A stretch of DNA of 64,000 nt from positions 2,728,001 through 2,792,000 of the forward strand of contig NZ_CP028324.1 of NCBI RefSeq assembly GCF_003028855.1. Direction: 5' to 3'. This stretch comes from Pseudoduganella armeniaca. Its GTDB lineage: Bacteria; Pseudomonadota; Gammaproteobacteria; Burkholderiales; Burkholderiaceae_D. Positions within the stretch are counted from its first letter, which is position 1; the number at the start of each line of letters is the position of its first letter. Position numbers and translations under genes: made by a program. Positions 17,797-26,778 of the stretch are shown piece after piece. The notes under the pieces are model-generated. The model did not search any database, was not told where the DNA came from, and saw only the letters and a list, made by a program, of their open reading frames with translations.

Positions 17797-18846
17797 TCAA
17801 GCCCGCAAACCCTGCTCGGCAAAAAACACCGGCCGCGTATCGAGGGTCGAACGCACCCCCAGGTCATGTCCGTGCTCGCTCAGCCACTGCTCGGCGGCGG
17901 CCACGCCCAGCTCGTGCAGCTGCGTGAGGAAGCCCAGCTCGCCGTTGAACTTGCTGGAGATACTGTAGTTGCCCAGCGTGTCCGTGCCGCTGATCAGGTG
18001 CAGGCGCGCCGGTTCGTCCGGCATCGTGGCGCCGCGGTGCTCGTCCGGTACCGCGCCCACGTGCGTCAGCGCGCTGATCTCGCGGATGAAGCTGATGTTG
18101 AAGGCGATCTCGTTGGCGCGGTTGCTGATGTCGGCCATGCTGCGCGGCATGTCGCCGCGCGCGATCGGATTGTTCTGCACGACGATCACGTCGCGCGGCG
18201 CGCGCTCCCGCAGCGGCGCCAGCGGCGGGTTGGCGACGAAGCTGCCGTCCCAGTAGCTTTCGCCGTCCACCTCGACCGCCGCGAACACGGTCGGCAGGCA
18301 GGCCGAGGCCAGCAGCCGCTGCGCATCCATCTCGTGGCGCCGGAACAGCTTGCCGGTGCCGGTGCGCACGTTGGTAGCGGCCACGAAGAGTTCCAGCTCC
18401 GTGCAGGCGCGCACCCGGCCGAAGTCGATCAGGCTGGAAAACACGTTGCGCAGCGGGTTGTGCGTCAGCGGCGTCTGGAATACCGGCCCCATGATCGCGC
18501 CGGCCGCCTCCATCAGGTGGTAGGACGGGCAATGCTGCAGCGAACCGCGCCCGGCCAGCAGGTCGACCAGGGTGGGACGCAGCGGGCTGAGTGCCGCCAC
18601 TTGCGACAAGCTGGTCCAGAAACGCCGCAGCGCCGCCTGGGCGCCGCGCCGGCCGCCGCCCAGCGCGTAGCCGTCGGCCAGCACGGTCGCGTTGACGGCG
18701 CCGGAGCTGCTGCCGGTCACGCTGTCGATGACGAAATCTTCGTCCAGCAGGCGGTCCAGCACGCCCCACGTGAAGGCGCCATAGGTGCCGGCGCCCTGGA
18801 GCGCAAGGCTGACGGTCCTGGGGCCGTTGGTTTTAACGATGTGCAA
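17797..18846 (-). CDS. Patatin-like phospholipase family protein
   Basis: 349 residues. The N-terminal patatin domain has an oxyanion loop (LALQGAGTYGAF), the nucleophile GxSxG as GSSSG and the catalytic aspartate in YWDGSFVANPP (DGS instead of the usual DGG). No signal peptide is seen. A lipid acyl hydrolase activity is expected from the family. The substrate is unknown. A second, lipoprotein-type patatin is at 29008. Confidence 0.85.
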   Translation of the reverse strand: MHIVKTNGPRTVSLALQGAGTYGAFTWGVLDRLLDEDFVIDSVTGSSSGAVNATVLADGYALGGGRRGAQAALRRFWTSLSQVAALSPLRPTLVDLLAGRGSLQHCPSYHLMEAAGAIMGPVFQTPLTHNPLRNVFSSLIDFGRVRACTELELFVAATNVRTGTGKLFRRHEMDAQRLLASACLPTVFAAVEVDGESYWDGSFVANPPLAPLRERAPRDVIVVQNNPIARGDMPRSMADISNRANEIAFNISFIREISALTHVGAVPDEHRGATMPDEPARLHLISGTDTLGNYSISSKFNGELGFLTQLHELGVAAAEQWLSEHGHDLGVRSTLDTRPVFFAEQGLRA

Positions 18847-18949
18847 GGAAACCTCCGTAGTCTGTCGGTCACGCGCATGCGTGAAGTTGCCGAGATACTA
18901 GCGGAGATCGCGATGTTGCGGCGCAGCATAGGCCGCGTTCGGCTGGCGG

Positions 18950-19005
18950 AAAAAGTTAAGGCTCCGTCGGCAAGCCGTGTTGGGGACACGGACTGCTGCG
19001 GAGCC
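18950..19005 (-). terminator. Nested hairpin with T-rich tail (minus strand)
   Basis: GGCTCCG (18960-18966) pairs with CGGAGCC (18999-19005), and an inner stem pairs CCGTGT with ACACGG. Read on the minus strand the stem is followed by TTAACTTTTTCC. It would end transcripts coming from ppk1-sixA and the small gene at 19027. Confidence 0.5.
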
Positions 19006-19026
19006 TCGCTCTGGTAGAAGCGTACG

Positions 19027-19146
19027 CTATTCTTCGTGATAGCGATCAGTCAGCTTATGGTGCGACCCACGGCTTTCGGACACGATTTCAAATGCGATCA
19101 GCGCCACAGTCGCAATGGCGATGCCGATCGTCAGCAGAGTAGGCAT
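19027..19146 (-). CDS. Small single-pass membrane protein (about 39 aa)
   Basis: From the ATG at 19146: MPTLLTIGIAIATVALIAFE, then a short polar, His-rich tail ending RYHEE. One transmembrane helix near the N-terminus, C-terminus basic/acidic mixed. The frame is open to 19242, but that extension is Cys/Gly-rich and non-hydrophobic and looks non-coding. It lies after sixA on the same strand and before a hairpin terminator, so it may be the last cistron of ppk1-sixA. No family recognised; the start is uncertain because the ribosome site is weak (GGAA). Confidence 0.4.
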   Translation of the reverse strand: MPTLLTIGIAIATVALIAFEIVSESRGSHHKLTDRYHEE

Positions 19147-19266
19147 GATATTCCGGGCCGCCTTGCGACAGCCCGCTCCCTTGGTTGATACAGTTAAACT
19201 GTAGCAGGCTGGTTGGCCTTTGCAAGGGCCGTCGCGACACATTTTTACAGCCGAGAATTCACTTTC

Positions 19267-19725
19267 TCACTTGACCAGGTCGGCCGACATCGCCGCCTTC
19301 AGCACTATCGGCTCATCCGCGTCGCGCTGCGTGAACCACCATGCGCTGGCCTTTTTCATCTCGATATCGAGCGGCTCGCCCGTCAGCAGCAGCGACGCCA
19401 CCTGCCCCAGGGTGGGCTGGTGGCCGACGATGACGACCGTCTCGCGCCCGGCCGGCCAATTGGCGGCCTGCAGGATCGCTTCCGGTGCCGCGCCCGGCAC
19501 CAGCTCGGCATTGGTCTTGTACTTGCGCCCCAGTCCCTCCGCCGTCTGCACCGTGCGCACGGCCGGGCTGACCAGGATGCGGCAGTTCTCCGGCAGTTGC
19601 GAGTCGAGCCACTTGCCCATGCGCTTGGCCTGCTTCAGGCCCTTCGAGGTCAGGGCGCGCTCTAGGTCCGGCAGGCCCTCGTGGCCAGGCTCCGCTTCGG
19701 CGTGGCGCCATAAAATCAGATCCAT
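19267..19725 (-). CDS. sixA: Phosphohistidine phosphatase SixA
   Basis: 152 residues of the histidine phosphatase (RHG) superfamily: phospho-acceptor motif WRHAEAE at the N-terminus, SPAVRTVQTAEGL in the middle, and the second catalytic histidine in VIVGHQPTLGQVASLL. SixA removes phosphate from histidine-containing phosphotransfer proteins. It follows ppk1 by 21 bases on the same strand, a pairing common in betaproteobacteria, so the two are probably co-transcribed. Confidence 0.92.
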   Translation of the reverse strand: MDLILWRHAEAEPGHEGLPDLERALTSKGLKQAKRMGKWLDSQLPENCRILVSPAVRTVQTAEGLGRKYKTNAELVPGAAPEAILQAANWPAGRETVVIVGHQPTLGQVASLLLTGEPLDIEMKKASAWWFTQRDADEPIVLKAAMSADLVK

Positions 19726-19746
19726 CCGTTCTCCTTGTGGTTCGGG

Positions 19747-21897
19747 TCACGCGGCGGGCGGCGCCGGCCGCGTGGCCTCGGCGGTGGTCGTGCCCAGGGT
19801 TTGCATCAGGTGCTGCTGCGCGCCGAACGGCTGCTGCTTGGCGCGCGGCTTGCGGCGCTGGTAATGACCGTCCGGCTCCAGCTCCCACGCGTTCACATTA
19901 TCCTTCAGGTACGGGTTCAGTCCTTCGGCCATCACGCGCCGCTTCAAGGCGCGGTCCAGGATGGGGAACGCCACCTCGATGCGGCGGAACAGGTTGCGGT
20001 TCATCCAGTCGGCGCTGCCCAGGTAGATGTCGTGCTGCAGGTCGTTGCGGAAGTAGTAGATGCGGCTGTGCTCGAGGAAGCGGCCGATGATCGAGCGCAC
20101 CCGGATGTTCTCCGACAGCCCCTCCACGCCGGGCCGCAGCGTGCAGGCGCCGCGCACGATCAGGTCGATGCGCACTCCGTCCTGCGAGGCCGCGTACAGC
20201 GCGCGGATGACCGATTCGTCCACCAGCGCGTTGACCTTGACGATGATGCGCGCCGGCTTGCCGCTCTTGGCGATCTTCGCTTCGTTGCGGATGGCCTTGA
20301 TGATCTGGTCCTGCAGCGCGAACGGCGCCAGCCAGATGTGGTTCAGCTTTTGCGGCTTGGCCAGGCTGGTCAGGTGCATGAACACCTCGTTGACGTCGCG
20401 GCCCAGCTCCGGGTTCGACGTCAGCAGGCCGAAGTCGGTGTAGAACTTGGTGGTGGTCGGGTGGTAGTTGCCCGTGCCCAGGTGGGCGTAGTAGCGCAAG
20501 GTGGCGTTGTCGTTGCCGCCTTCGCGCCGGATCACCAGGGCGATCTTGGCGTGCGTCTTCAGGCCCACCACGCCGTACACCACCTGCGCGCCGGCCTGTT
20601 CGAGCTTATCCGCCCAGTTGATATTGGCTTCCTCGTCGAAGCGCGCCATCAGCTCGACCACGACCGTCACTTCCTTGCCCAGGCGCGCGGCCAGGATCAG
20701 CGCTTCCATCAGGTCCGAGTTCATGCCGGTGCGGTAGACCGTCTGCTTGATGGCGACGACGCACGGGTCGGTCGCGGCCGAGCGGATGAAGTCGATCACC
20801 GTCTGGAACGACTGGAACGGGTGGTGCAGCAGCATGTCGTGCCGGCGCAGGGTGGCGAAGATGTCGTTGTTGACGGTCTTGTTCAGCACACCCGGGATGA
20901 ACGGCGCGAAGCGCAACTCGGGCTTCTTGGTGTGCTCGGCGATCTCGTTCAGGCGCACTAGGTTGACCGGGCCGTCCACCTGGTACAGCCGGGTCTTGTC
21001 GAGGTTGAACTGGTCGAGCAGGAATTGCGACAGCTCCGGCGGGCAGTTCTTTGCCACTTCCAGGCGCACCGAGCGGCCGAACTGGCGCCCGGCCAGCTCG
21101 CCCTTCAGGGCCTGGCGCAGGTTTTTCACTTCATCCTCGTCCACCCACAGGTCGGAATCGCGCGTCACGCGGAACTGCGAATAGGCCAGCACCTCGCGGC
21201 CCGAGAACAGGTCGGCGACATGGGCATGGATGATGGAGGAGAGCAGGCAGAACGAGATGCCGGGCGTGTCGGACAGGCCGGCGGGGAGGGGGATGATGCG
21301 GGGCAGGACGCGGGGCGCCTTGACGATGGCGATCGCGGTGCCGCGCCCGAAGGCATCCTTGCCGGACAAGGCCACGATGAAGTTCAGGCTCTTGTTGACC
21401 ACTTGGGGGAACGGGTGGGCGGGGTCGAGGCCGATCGGTGTCAACAGCGGCCGCACTTCCCGTTCGAAGTAGTCCTTGACCCAGGCCCGCTGCGCCTCGG
21501 TGCGCTGGCTGTGCCGCACGATGTGGATGCCGTTTTCTTCCAGCAGCGGCAGCACCTCGGTATTGAGTACTTCATATTGCCGGTTGACCAGCGCATGGCA
21601 CTCGGCGCTCACGCGGTTCAGGTTGGCGGTCAGGGCCGGGTGCTCGGACAACACGCCATCGACGCTGGCCGCGGCCAGCAGGCTGGCGACCCGTACTTCA
21701 AAGAATTCGTCGAGGTTGCTGCTGACGATACATAGATAGCGCAGGCGCTCCAGCACGGGGATCGACGGGTCCTCGGCCTGGGCCAGCACGCGGCGGTTGA
21801 ACGCCAGCTGGGATAATTCGCGGTCGAGAAACAGAGCATGGCGCGCAAGTTCCGCACGAGTTTCAGGCTTCATGGGCTTGTCATTTCTTCTATTCAT
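19747..21897 (-). CDS. ppk1: Polyphosphate kinase 1
   Basis: 716 residues, full length for PPK1. Domains in order: N-terminal helical domain (FLDRELSQLAFNRRVLAQA), head domain, and two phospholipase-D-like catalytic domains. The autophosphorylated histidine is in GLKTHAKIALVIRREGG, the second catalytic histidine in FLEHSRIYYF, and YLGSADWMNRN is the C-terminal signature. It makes polyphosphate from ATP. Divergent from pstS, with a Pho box on its own strand at 21961-21978, 64 bases before its start; phosphate-starvation control is therefore likely. Confidence 0.96.
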   Translation of the reverse strand: MNRRNDKPMKPETRAELARHALFLDRELSQLAFNRRVLAQAEDPSIPVLERLRYLCIVSSNLDEFFEVRVASLLAAASVDGVLSEHPALTANLNRVSAECHALVNRQYEVLNTEVLPLLEENGIHIVRHSQRTEAQRAWVKDYFEREVRPLLTPIGLDPAHPFPQVVNKSLNFIVALSGKDAFGRGTAIAIVKAPRVLPRIIPLPAGLSDTPGISFCLLSSIIHAHVADLFSGREVLAYSQFRVTRDSDLWVDEDEVKNLRQALKGELAGRQFGRSVRLEVAKNCPPELSQFLLDQFNLDKTRLYQVDGPVNLVRLNEIAEHTKKPELRFAPFIPGVLNKTVNNDIFATLRRHDMLLHHPFQSFQTVIDFIRSAATDPCVVAIKQTVYRTGMNSDLMEALILAARLGKEVTVVVELMARFDEEANINWADKLEQAGAQVVYGVVGLKTHAKIALVIRREGGNDNATLRYYAHLGTGNYHPTTTKFYTDFGLLTSNPELGRDVNEVFMHLTSLAKPQKLNHIWLAPFALQDQIIKAIRNEAKIAKSGKPARIIVKVNALVDESVIRALYAASQDGVRIDLIVRGACTLRPGVEGLSENIRVRSIIGRFLEHSRIYYFRNDLQHDIYLGSADWMNRNLFRRIEVAFPILDRALKRRVMAEGLNPYLKDNVNAWELEPDGHYQRRKPRAKQQPFGAQQHLMQTLGTTTAEATRPAPPAA

Positions 21898-21960
21898 GTC
21901 TACAACTATTTTAACGCCACCGGGACACGCGTGGGCTGCGTGACAGTGTAGAGGTCGAAT

Positions 21961-21978
21961 ATGACAACTTCATGACTG
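21961..21978 (-). promoter_or_regulatory. Pho box facing ppk1
   Basis: On the minus strand CAGTCAT-GAAG-TTGTCAT: two 7-base half sites with a 4-base spacer, matching the PhoB direct-repeat consensus (CTGTCAT-N4-CTGTCAT) at 6 of 7 and 6 of 7. A further single half site (TTGTCAT on the minus strand) lies near 21992-21999. Confidence 0.65.
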
Positions 21979-22046
21979 CAAGGCTACCGATTATGACAAC
22001 GGTTTTCCGCGGGCTTCCAGCTCAGCAATAAATAAGGACGGCGGCG

Positions 22047-22064
22047 CTGTCATGAAATATTTCA
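22047..22064 (+). promoter_or_regulatory. Upstream Pho box of pstS (weak second half)
   Basis: CTGTCAT-GAAA-TATTTCA: the first half is a perfect PhoB half site, the second is degenerate. It lies 31 bases upstream of the stronger box, about three helical turns, so both would face the same side of the DNA. Confidence 0.5.
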
Positions 22065-22077
22065 GGGAACGCCATCG

Positions 22078-22095
22078 ATGTCATAAAGCTGTCAC
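22078..22095 (+). promoter_or_regulatory. Main Pho box of pstS
   Basis: ATGTCAT-AAAG-CTGTCAC matches the PhoB consensus in both halves with the correct 4-base spacer. A -10-like CATTAA follows at 22103-22108, the spacing seen in PhoB-dependent promoters that lack a -35 box. pstS starts at 22165 with AGAGGA as ribosome site. Confidence 0.75.
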
Positions 22096-22164
22096 ATTGC
22101 GTCATTAAACTCCGTCGCATTCAAACCCGTAGTACTTGTTCAACCTCCCTAGAGGAACTTTGAT

Positions 22165-23208
22165 ATGCGTATGAAACAGTTGATGGCCTCCCTCATCGTA
22201 GGCGTGTCCGCAGCAATGGCCTTCACGACCGCCGCCGCAGCGGACATTACCGGCGCCGGTGCTACCTTCCCATATCCGATCTACGCCAAGTGGGCGGAGG
22301 CCTACAAGGCCGCCACCGGCAACGGCCTGAACTACGCTTCCGTCGGCTCCGGCGCCGGCATCAAGCAGATCAAGGCCAAGACCGTCGACTTCGGCGCCTC
22401 CGACAAGCCACTGAAGGCCGAGGAGCTGGACGAAGCGGGCCTGATGCAGTTCCCCGCCATCATGGGCGGCGTCGTCACCATCGTGAACCTGGACGGCATC
22501 GCCCCAGGCCAGATGAAGCTGACCGGCCCGGTCGTGGCCGACATCTACCTGGGCAAGATCACCAAGTGGAACGATCCGGCGATCGCCGCGCTGAACCCGG
22601 GCGTCAAGCTGCCGGCCGAAGACATCACCGTCGTGCACCGCGCCGACAGCTCCGGCACCTCGTTCCTGTTCACCGACTTCCTGTCGAAGACCAATGCCGA
22701 ATTCAAGACCAAGGTCGGCGCCGACGCGGCCGTGAAATGGCCGACCGGCGTGGGCGGCAAGGGCAACGAAGGCGTGGCCGCCAACGTGCAGCGCATCAAG
22801 GGCGCGATCGGCTACGTCGAGTGGGCCTACGCCAAGAAGAACAAGATGGCGCACACCCAGCTGAAGAACAAGGACGGCGTGTTCCTGCAGCCGGACGACG
22901 AGAACTTCAAGGCTGCCGCCGCGAATGCCGAGTGGACCAAGACCCCGGGCTTCGGCGTGGTGCTGACCGACCAGCCGGGCAAGGCTTCCTGGCCGATCAC
23001 GGGCGTGTCGTACATCCTCATGTACAAGCAGCAGGCCGACGCCGCCAAGGGTAAAGAAGTCATCAAGTTCTTCGACTGGGCCTTCACCAACGGCGACAAG
23101 GCTGCCGTCGAACTGGACTTCGTGCCGATGCCCGACACGGTCGTCAAGCAGGTGCAGGCGGCCTGGAAGCAGAACCTGAAGGACGCTTCCGGCAAGGCGC
23201 TGTACTGA
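22165..23208 (+). CDS. pstS: Phosphate ABC transporter substrate-binding protein PstS
   Basis: 347 residues. Signal peptide MRMKQLMASLIVGVSAAMAF... cleaved near AAA-AD; mature N-terminus DITGAGATFPYPIYAKWAEAY is the PstS signature. Phosphate-binding segments GSGAGIKQI, DFGASDKPL and HRADSSGTSFLF are intact. A periplasmic high-affinity phosphate binder. First gene of pstSCAB-phoU-phoB-phoR, with two Pho boxes upstream and a long hairpin after it. Confidence 0.97.
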   Translation: MRMKQLMASLIVGVSAAMAFTTAAAADITGAGATFPYPIYAKWAEAYKAATGNGLNYASVGSGAGIKQIKAKTVDFGASDKPLKAEELDEAGLMQFPAIMGGVVTIVNLDGIAPGQMKLTGPVVADIYLGKITKWNDPAIAALNPGVKLPAEDITVVHRADSSGTSFLFTDFLSKTNAEFKTKVGADAAVKWPTGVGGKGNEGVAANVQRIKGAIGYVEWAYAKKNKMAHTQLKNKDGVFLQPDDENFKAAAANAEWTKTPGFGVVLTDQPGKASWPITGVSYILMYKQQADAAKGKEVIKFFDWAFTNGDKAAVELDFVPMPDTVVKQVQAAWKQNLKDASGKALY

Positions 23209-23237
23209 TCACCTCCCGTCCCCTCGTCCCCGAGGGG

Positions 23238-23304
23238 GCTAGCAGGGCCTCTCGGCTAGGTTTCCAGGCAAACCCGCTGACGGCATCCGAGATGCCCTGC
23301 TAGC
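23238..23304 (+). promoter_or_regulatory. Long intercistronic hairpin pstS-pstC
   Basis: Left arm 23238-23255 (GCTAGCAGGGCCTCTCGG) and right arm 23287-23304 (CCGAGATGCCCTGCTAGC) pair at 17 of 18 positions with a 31-base loop. There is no T tract, so it is more likely an mRNA-stabilising or partial-attenuation element. It would raise PstS output over the membrane components. Confidence 0.6.
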
Positions 23305-23327
23305 TACCTCCACCGAAATCATAAAAA

Positions 23328-24347
23328 ATGTCCATGAGTGCAGAAATTTCCACCGTCCCCGTGACGGAGCCGCCGGCCGCGAACGCCGTCTCGCAGGCGG
23401 CCATGCTGGGCGTCATGCGCCGCCAGCGCATCCAGGATTTCATCTTCCACAAGGTGACGATGCTGTTTGCGCTGTCGGTGCTGTTCGTCCTGATCGGCAT
23501 CATCGTCTCGCTGGCGATCGGCGCCATGCCGGCCCTGAAGGAGTTCGGGCCCGGCTTCATCACCCGCGTCGAGTGGGACCCCATCAACGACCAGTTCGGC
23601 GCGCTGATCGCCATCGTCGGCACCTTGTCCACTGCCGCCATCGCGCTGGTGATCGCCTTCCCCGTCAGCTTCGGCATCGCGCTGTTCCTGACGGAGATCT
23701 GCCCAGTGTGGCTGCGCCGCCCGCTGGGCACGGCCGTCGAGCTGCTGGCCGGCGTGCCGTCGATCATCTACGGCATGTGGGGCCTGTTCGTGTTCGCGCC
23801 GCTGTTCGGCGACTACGTGCAGCCGTTCCTGAAGTCCACCATCGGCCTGTTGCCGATCATCGGCGAGCTGTTCCGCGGCCCCACGATGGGCATCGGCATC
23901 CTGACCGCGGGCCTGATCCTGGCCGTGATGATCATCCCGTTCATCTCTTCCGTGATGCGCGACGTGTTCGAGATCGTGCCGGCCGTGCTGAAGGAGTCCG
24001 CCTACGGCCTGGGTTGCACGCGCTGGGAAGTGGTGCGCAAGATCGTGCTGCCGTACACCAAGACGGGCGTGGTCGGCGGCGTCATGCTGGGCCTGGGCCG
24101 TGCGCTGGGCGAGACCATGGCCGTCACCTTCGTGATCGGCAACGCCAACAAGCTGTCGGCGTCGCTCTTCGCACCGGGCAACTCGATCGCCTCCACCCTG
24201 GCCAATGAATTCGCCGAGGCCGCGACGCCGCTGCACGTGTCGTCGCTGTACTCGCTGGCCCTGATCCTCTTCGTCATCACGTTCATCGTGCTGTCCGCCG
24301 CCAAGCTGATGCTGGCGGGGATGTCGCGCAAGGAAGGCGTCAAATAA
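23328..24347 (+). CDS. pstC: Phosphate ABC transporter permease PstC
   Basis: 339 residues, six transmembrane helices, with the binding-protein-dependent permease (EAA) loop ESAYGLGCTRWEVVRKIVLPY. The cytoplasmic N-terminus of about 40 residues is somewhat long and Ala/Glu-rich. It pairs with PstA in the inner membrane. The stop TAA shares its last base with the pstA ATG. Confidence 0.96.
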   Translation: MSMSAEISTVPVTEPPAANAVSQAAMLGVMRRQRIQDFIFHKVTMLFALSVLFVLIGIIVSLAIGAMPALKEFGPGFITRVEWDPINDQFGALIAIVGTLSTAAIALVIAFPVSFGIALFLTEICPVWLRRPLGTAVELLAGVPSIIYGMWGLFVFAPLFGDYVQPFLKSTIGLLPIIGELFRGPTMGIGILTAGLILAVMIIPFISSVMRDVFEIVPAVLKESAYGLGCTRWEVVRKIVLPYTKTGVVGGVMLGLGRALGETMAVTFVIGNANKLSASLFAPGNSIASTLANEFAEAATPLHVSSLYSLALILFVITFIVLSAAKLMLAGMSRKEGVK

Positions 24348-25204
24348 TGCATGCTCCAGTCAACAAGGTTTATCGCAAGCGGCTGCTGCAGCACCGCGTC
24401 GGCATCGCGCTGTCCGTGTTTGCCATGTCGCTCGGCATTGCCGTGCTGCTGTGGATCCTCGCCACGCTGCTGATCAACGGCTTCGCCGCGCTGACGCCGG
24501 CGCTGTTCACCGAAACCACGCCGGCCCCTGGCAGCGAGGGCGGTGGCCTGATGAACGCCATCGTCGGCAGCCTGATGATGGTCGGCCTGTCCACGCTGGT
24601 GTCGACCCCGATCGGCATCCTGGCCGGCATCTACCTGGCCGAATACGGCGAGGAGAACAAGCTGGCCCAGGTGACGCGCTTCGTCACCGACATCATGCTG
24701 TCGGCGCCGTCGATCGTCATCGGCCTGTTCGTCTACACGCTGTACGTCGCCAACGTCAATCACTTCTCCGGTTACGCCGGTTCGATCGCGCTGTCGCTGA
24801 TCGCCGTGCCGGTGGTGGTGCGCACCACCGACAACATGCTGCGCCTGGTCCCCAACAGCCTGCTGGAAGCCGCGTTCGCGCTGGGCGCGCCGCGCTGGAA
24901 GGTGGCGATGATGGTGCGCCTGCGCGCTGTGAAAGCCGGCGTGGTGACGGGCGTGCTGCTGGCCGTGGCGCGTGTCTCCGGCGAAACCGCACCGCTCTTG
25001 TTCACGGCCCTGAACAACCAGTTCTTCAACGCCGACATGAACAAGCCGATGGCCAACCTGCCGTACGTGATCTACCAGTTCGCGATGAGCCCTTACGACA
25101 ATTGGCGCGAGCTGGCCTGGGGCGGCGCGCTGCTGGTGACGTTCTCCGTGCTGGCGCTGAACATCCTGTCGCGCACCGTATTCACCCAGAAGATCCCGAA
25201 TTGA
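24347..25204 (+). CDS. pstA: Phosphate ABC transporter permease PstA
   Basis: 285 residues, six transmembrane helices, EAA loop LLEAAFALGAPRWKVAMMVRL. The start codon overlaps the pstC stop by one base. Second inner-membrane channel subunit of the Pst transporter. Confidence 0.96.
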   Translation: MHAPVNKVYRKRLLQHRVGIALSVFAMSLGIAVLLWILATLLINGFAALTPALFTETTPAPGSEGGGLMNAIVGSLMMVGLSTLVSTPIGILAGIYLAEYGEENKLAQVTRFVTDIMLSAPSIVIGLFVYTLYVANVNHFSGYAGSIALSLIAVPVVVRTTDNMLRLVPNSLLEAAFALGAPRWKVAMMVRLRAVKAGVVTGVLLAVARVSGETAPLLFTALNNQFFNADMNKPMANLPYVIYQFAMSPYDNWRELAWGGALLVTFSVLALNILSRTVFTQKIPN

Positions 25205-25208
25205 TCAT

Positions 25209-26036
25209 ATGCTGAACCAAGAGACCACCAACATGAACGTCATCAAGCCGGTGCCGGCCACCGCAACCCAGGCCCGCGCGGCCAGCAAGATCATCGAGAT
25301 CAAGGGCCTGAATTTCTACTACGGCAAGACGCGCAGCCTGACCAACGTCAACCTGGACATCCACGAGAAGCAGGTGACGGCCTTCATCGGCCCGTCCGGC
25401 TGCGGCAAATCCACCTTGCTGCGTACCTTGAACCGCATGTACGACCTGTACCCGGGCCAGCGCGCCGAAGGCACGATCGCCTACCGCGGCCGCAACATCC
25501 TAGAAGCCGACCAGGACGTGAACATGCTGCGCGCGAAAGTGGGCATGGTGTTCCAGAAGCCGACGCCGTTCCCCATGTCGATCTACGACAACATCGCCTT
25601 CGGCGTGCGCCTGTACGAGGACCTGTCGAAGGGCGAGATGGACGAGCGCGTCGAGTGGGCGCTCAAAAAAGCCGCGCTGTGGACGGAAGTGAAGGACAAG
25701 CTGGGCAAGAGCGGCCTGTCGCTGTCCGGCGGCCAGCAGCAGCGCCTGTGCATCGCGCGCGGCGTGGCGGTGAAACCGGACGTGCTGCTGCTGGACGAGC
25801 CGACGTCCGCGCTGGACCCGATCTCCACGTCCAAGGTGGAAGAGCTGATCAGCGAGCTGAAACAGGACTATACGATCGCCATCGTCACGCACAATATGCA
25901 GCAGGCGGCGCGCTGCTCGGACTACACGGCGTACATGTACCTGGGCGAGCTGGTCGAATTCGGCGAGACGGACCAGATCTTCATGAACCCGGCGCGCAAG
26001 GAAACGCAGGACTACATCACCGGCCGCTTCGGCTGA
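25209..26036 (+). CDS. pstB: Phosphate ABC transporter ATP-binding protein PstB
   Basis: 275 residues. Walker A GPSGCGKST, signature LSGGQQQR, Walker B LLLDEPTS and switch histidine THNMQQAARC are all present. The gene starts 4 bases after the pstA stop; an alternative ATG lies 8 codons in (MNVIKPV...). ATPase of the Pst transporter and, with PhoU, part of the signalling complex that restrains PhoR. Confidence 0.97.
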   Translation: MLNQETTNMNVIKPVPATATQARAASKIIEIKGLNFYYGKTRSLTNVNLDIHEKQVTAFIGPSGCGKSTLLRTLNRMYDLYPGQRAEGTIAYRGRNILEADQDVNMLRAKVGMVFQKPTPFPMSIYDNIAFGVRLYEDLSKGEMDERVEWALKKAALWTEVKDKLGKSGLSLSGGQQQRLCIARGVAVKPDVLLLDEPTSALDPISTSKVEELISELKQDYTIAIVTHNMQQAARCSDYTAYMYLGELVEFGETDQIFMNPARKETQDYITGRFG

Positions 26037-26061
26037 TACGAGAATAACCGGGAGAGCAGCC

Positions 26062-26769
26062 ATGATGGGCGAACATTCATCCAAACAATACGACCACGAC
26101 CTGGAAGCGATCCGCTCCAAGGTGCTCTTGATGGGCGGCATGGTCGAAACGCAGTTCCTCGATGCGATGACGTGCTTCCGCATCGGCAATGTCGAGCGCG
26201 CCGAGCGCGTGATCCGCGAGGACGACGCCGTCAACCAGCTGGAAGTACAGCTGGACGACCAGTGCAGCCACCTGATCGTGCGGCGCCAGCCGGCCGCCAA
26301 CGACCTGCGCACGATCATGGCGACGATCAAGGTGATCACGGACCTGGAGCGCATCGGCGACGAGGCCACCAAGATCGCGCGCACGGCGAAAAGCCTGCAC
26401 ACGCGCGGCGCCGTCACCGTCAACCATTACGAAATGGTGCGCACCATCGCCACCGCGACCAGCGACATGCTGCACGACGCGCTGGACGCGTTCGCCCGCA
26501 ACGACCATAACCAGGCCTTGCAGCTGATTGCCCAGGACGCCGTGATCGACCATGAGTTCCGTTCGATCATGCGCAACCTGATCACGTTCATGATGGAAGA
26601 TCCGCGTACAATTTCGACTGCGCTGGACACGATGTGGGTGGCCAAGGCCATCGAGCGCATCGGCGACCACGCCAAGAACATCGCCGAATACGTCATCTAT
26701 GTGGTGGAGGGGCGCGACATCCGGCACAGCAAGCCGGCCAGCGTCGCCACCGGACCAGAGGAAAACTAA
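26062..26769 (+). CDS. phoU: Phosphate signalling complex protein PhoU
   Basis: 235 residues forming two three-helix repeats with the metal-binding E/DxxxD motifs (DLERIGDEATKIA and AIERIGDHAKNIAEYV). PhoU links the Pst transporter to PhoR and keeps the Pho regulon off in high phosphate. Ribosome site GGGAGAG before ATG 26062. Confidence 0.96.
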   Translation: MMGEHSSKQYDHDLEAIRSKVLLMGGMVETQFLDAMTCFRIGNVERAERVIREDDAVNQLEVQLDDQCSHLIVRRQPAANDLRTIMATIKVITDLERIGDEATKIARTAKSLHTRGAVTVNHYEMVRTIATATSDMLHDALDAFARNDHNQALQLIAQDAVIDHEFRSIMRNLITFMMEDPRTISTALDTMWVAKAIERIGDHAKNIAEYVIYVVEGRDIRHSKPASVATGPEEN

Positions 26770-26778
26770 GTCAGAAAC

